From SHVO01 sp041905525 (GTDB lineage Bacteria > Pseudomonadota > Alphaproteobacteria > Rhodospirillales > Rhodospirillaceae), in the NCBI GenBank assembly GCA_041905525.1, contig JAYRKY010000017.1:13651-77650 (forward strand): a stretch of 64,000 bases of DNA. The letters are read 5' to 3'. Both the position numbers and the translations under genes were made by a program. The stretch's first letter is position 1. Every line of letters starts with the position of its first letter. Under the pieces are notes generated by a model. The model was not told where the DNA came from. It saw nothing but the letters and a program-made list of their open reading frames with translations, and ran no database searches. This document shows positions 61,491-64,000 of the stretch, one piece after another.

Positions 61491-63293
61491 ATGGTTGTGA
61501 AAATTCAGCCGCCTGTCCTCGTACCGCGTGTAACCGCGACCCGGTTTGGACCTCATCTCGGGTCCGCGGGCGTCGCGTTTCGCCTATGGGCCCCGAGCCA
61601 TTCCCGCGTGATGTTGGAAATCGAAGGGGAAGCGACCCGCGCGATGGAAAAAGACGCTGGGGGTTGGCACCTGATCCATTGCGCAGGTCGAGGTCCGGGG
61701 ACGCGGTATCGGTACGAGCTGCCCGACGGCCAAAAAGTGGTTGATCCGGCCTCGCGCTTTCAGCCCCGCGATGTTCACGGATTCAGCGAAGTGACGGATC
61801 CGGAACGGTACCGCTGGACGACTGAGGGCTGGCGGGGCCGGCCATGGAAAGACGCGGTGATTTACGAACTCCATGTCGGCGCGTTTACGGAAGCCGGCAC
61901 TTTCGACGCTGTGCGCGAAAAGCTTCCCTATCTTGCCGAGTTGGGCGTCACCGCGATCGAACTTATGCCGATCAGCGACTTCTCGGGCCGGTGGAACTGG
62001 GGATACGACGGCGTGCTTCCATTCGCGCCTGACTCCTCCTACGGCCACCCGGACGATCTGAAGTGCCTCGTCGACGCGGCACATACCCGAGGGCTAATGG
62101 TCCTTCTCGACGTGGTTTACAATCACTTTGGACCGGACGGCGCCTACATCCACGGCATTGCCCCGGAGATGTTCACGGATCGTCACGCCACGCCGTGGGG
62201 CCCTGCCGTAAATACCGACGGACCTCACGCCGCCACAGCCCGTGAATTTTTCATCGAGAACGCGCTGTATTGGCTCGGAGAATTCCGCCTCGATGGACTT
62301 CGGCTCGACGCCGTGCATGCCATCCGCGACGACAGTGGTTGCCATATTCTGACGGAAATTGCCGAGCGTATCCGCGCCGCGTTTCCCGATCGGCACATTC
62401 ATCTCGTTCTTGAAAACGAAGAGAATGAGAGCGAGCGCCTTGCGCCTCTTGGCCCATATACCGCGCAGTGGAACGACGACATTCACCATGTGCTTCACGT
62501 CGCGCTCACCGGCGAACAGTCGTCTTACTATGCGGACTATCTCGGGGATACCCACAAGCTGGGGCGTGCGCTTGCCGAAGGCTTCGCATTTCAAGGCGAA
62601 GTAATGCCGTTTCGCGGCTCGCCGCGCGGCCAGCGCAGCGGCGAACTCCCGCCCACGGCTTTTGTGGCTTTCCTGCAGAACCACGATCAGGTCGGCAATC
62701 GCCCCATGGGCGAGCGCTTGACGTCTCTCGCGGAGCCGTGCGCCCTGCGCGCCGCGGCGGCTGTCTGCCTCCTTCTTCCGCAAATCCCCATGCTCTTCAT
62801 GGGCGAGGAATGGGGCACACGCCAGCCGTTTCCATTCTTCTGCGACTTCACCGGCGACCTCGCGCAGGCCGTACGGGAAGGGCGGAAAAACGAACTCGAA
62901 AAATGCCCCGACCGCCTGACGGGTCCGCCGCCCGATCCCCTCGATGAAGCCACCTTCCGCGCGGCCAAGCTCGATTGGACTGAAGCCGCACGCGGTCATC
63001 ATGCCGACATTCTCGCGTGGCATCGGCGGATTCTTCATGTGCGCCGCACCGCGATTGTTCCGTTGCTGAAGGACATGACCGGCGCCGGCGCTTACGAAAT
63101 TATCGGCGACGGCGCGGTGGTGGTGCGCTGGCCCGTGGGCGGGAAGGGAGTCCTCATGCTCGGCGCAAACCTTTCGCCGGCCGAGGTCGATGGCTTTCCG
63201 AAAGACCTCCCGCATGTGATGTGGTCCGAAGGCTCTGCCTCCGACGGTCGATACACACCTTGGACCTTGCGCTGGTCGTTCACCCCCGCATGA
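61491..63293 (+). CDS. treZ: Malto-oligosyltrehalose trehalohydrolase TreZ
   Basis: 600 residues. N-terminal RFGPHLGSAGVAFRLWAPSHSRVMLEIEGE, then the TreZ barrel: VIYELHVGAFTEAGTFDAVREKLPYL, ALELMPISDFSGRWNWGYDGV-type block, RLDGLRLDAVHAI (catalytic Asp), LVLENEENE (acid/base Glu region) and FLQNHDQVGNR (third Asp). It releases free trehalose from maltooligosyl-trehalose made by TreY. ATG 61491 abuts the minus-strand ATG 61490; the start may be GTG 61497. TreY overlaps at the stop (ATGA). Confidence 0.94.
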   Translation: MVVKIQPPVLVPRVTATRFGPHLGSAGVAFRLWAPSHSRVMLEIEGEATRAMEKDAGGWHLIHCAGRGPGTRYRYELPDGQKVVDPASRFQPRDVHGFSEVTDPERYRWTTEGWRGRPWKDAVIYELHVGAFTEAGTFDAVREKLPYLAELGVTAIELMPISDFSGRWNWGYDGVLPFAPDSSYGHPDDLKCLVDAAHTRGLMVLLDVVYNHFGPDGAYIHGIAPEMFTDRHATPWGPAVNTDGPHAATAREFFIENALYWLGEFRLDGLRLDAVHAIRDDSGCHILTEIAERIRAAFPDRHIHLVLENEENESERLAPLGPYTAQWNDDIHHVLHVALTGEQSSYYADYLGDTHKLGRALAEGFAFQGEVMPFRGSPRGQRSGELPPTAFVAFLQNHDQVGNRPMGERLTSLAEPCALRAAAAVCLLLPQIPMLFMGEEWGTRQPFPFFCDFTGDLAQAVREGRKNELEKCPDRLTGPPPDPLDEATFRAAKLDWTEAARGHHADILAWHRRILHVRRTAIVPLLKDMTGAGAYEIIGDGAVVVRWPVGGKGVLMLGANLSPAEVDGFPKDLPHVMWSEGSASDGRYTPWTLRWSFTPA

Positions 63294-64000
63294 GGAGGGC
63301 GCGCGCCACATATCGGCTGCAGCTGCACAAGGATTTCACCTTCGACAGCGTCGCCGCGATTACGGACTATCTCGCCAAGCTTGGCGTGAGCGATCTTTAT
63401 ATGTCGCCGATCCTGCAAGCGCGTCCCGGGAGTATGCATGGGTACGACATCGTCGATCATGGCGCTCTCAATCCTGAACTGGGCGGTGCCGAGGGGTTCG
63501 CCCGGCTGGACATCGTGCGGCGCGAGCATGACCTGGGCTGCCTGGTCGATATCGTGCCGAACCATATGGGAGTCGCGGGCGCGGACAACGCCGCGTGGCT
63601 TGAGGTTCTCGAATGGGGCCCGAGAGCTGATCGCGCGGCATGGTTCGATATAAACTGGAACACCGACGGCCGGGACCGCCGCCTCTTGGTCCCGGTACTC
63701 GGCGAGCAGTATGGCGCCGCGCTTGAAAATGGGCACCTGATCCTACACTTCGACCCATCGGAAGGCAGCTTCGCCGTGTGGGCGTACGACACCCACAAGC
63801 TTCCGATCTGCCCGTCCCACTATGGGCGCATCATCAGCGCTTGCAGTCCCATGCTGGCCCGCCTCGGCGACCGTTTCGAAAATATCGCGCCGCCCTTGGA
63901 GGCCACCGCTCGCAAACTAAAAGCGAAGTTGGCCGCTGCCGCGCGCGAGCCGAGCTTGCGGGCGGAAGTCGATGCGGCGGTGGGGGCCTTCCGCGGGACG
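63290..64000 (+). CDS. treY: Malto-oligosyltrehalose synthase TreY, 3' end outside window
   Basis: ATG 63290 overlaps the treZ stop (ATGA); 237 codons are open to the window end. ARATYRLQLHKDFTFDSVAAITDYLAKLGVSDLYMSPILQARPGSMHGYDIVDHGALNPELGG is the characteristic TreY N-terminus, followed by LDIVRREHDLGCLVDIVPNHMGV and LEWGPRADRAAWFDINW. TreY isomerises the reducing-end glucose of maltodextrin into an alpha-1,1 trehalose unit. GlgX, TreZ and TreY form the full glycogen-to-trehalose route. Confidence 0.93.
   Translation, partial: MRRARATYRLQLHKDFTFDSVAAITDYLAKLGVSDLYMSPILQARPGSMHGYDIVDHGALNPELGGAEGFARLDIVRREHDLGCLVDIVPNHMGVAGADNAAWLEVLEWGPRADRAAWFDINWNTDGRDRRLLVPVLGEQYGAALENGHLILHFDPSEGSFAVWAYDTHKLPICPSHYGRIISACSPMLARLGDRFENIAPPLEATARKLKAKLAAAAREPSLRAEVDAAVGAFRGT

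Overview
The window comes from a high-GC alphaproteobacterium, probably a Caulobacterales-, Micropepsales- or Hyphomonadaceae-like organism. The markers are GcrA, PopZ next to valS, a GTTC-N7-GTTC SOS box, several GGAAC-N16/17-CGTT promoters of the EcfG general-stress sigma factor, and a taste for TonB-dependent receptors. A MotA gene suggests it is flagellated. No integrase, transposase, prophage or CRISPR array was seen.

Layout. 1-16 kb is envelope and uptake: a 5'-cut secreted protein, two tandem near-identical TonB receptors with duplicated leaders (the first is interrupted by a 10-N assembly gap), a large membrane protein with an SDR, a Tat-exported dienelactone hydrolase, and a second pair of paralogous TonB receptors with an atypical plug. 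16-22.8 kb holds an MFS exporter, a DedA-type protein, cspA, an infA paralogue and a LysR/mmsA divergent pair. 22.8-25.5 kb is an SOS-type DNA-repair operon (radical-SAM protein, then UdgX fusion) with a LexA box touching its start. 25.5-40 kb is mostly housekeeping: flavoprotein, PCuAC chaperone, ABC-F protein, histidine kinase, MotA, GcrA, hydroxyacid dehydrogenase, base-excision glycosylase, RNA methyltransferase and two tRNAs. 40-51.4 kb holds pcm-tolC, popZ-valS, ilvD, xthA and erpA.

51.6-64 kb is the most interesting part and looks like a general-stress island. Four perfect EcfG promoter matches and one near match lie in about 6 kb, all intergenic. Two of them drive divergent transcription: on one side a Q/S/N-rich protein, a hemerythrin protein and a small 'ETFPASDP' protein; on the other a Cys-rich copper-binding four-helix protein. 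The near match precedes a 358-residue SYGQ/RGG protein that resembles eukaryotic FUS-like condensate proteins in composition. Two other perfect promoters are followed not by genes but by short C-rich segments. Each ends in a hairpin with a TTCCCCC loop and can fold into the same two-stem shape. They are candidate paired, stress-induced, anti-Shine-Dalgarno small RNAs comparable in layout to Caulobacter GsrN. The window ends in glgX and treZ-treY, which convert glycogen to trehalose and fit the same stress theme.

Coordinates for starts were chosen by ribosome-binding sites, signal peptides and family N-termini. All assignments are by reading motifs; no database search was run.
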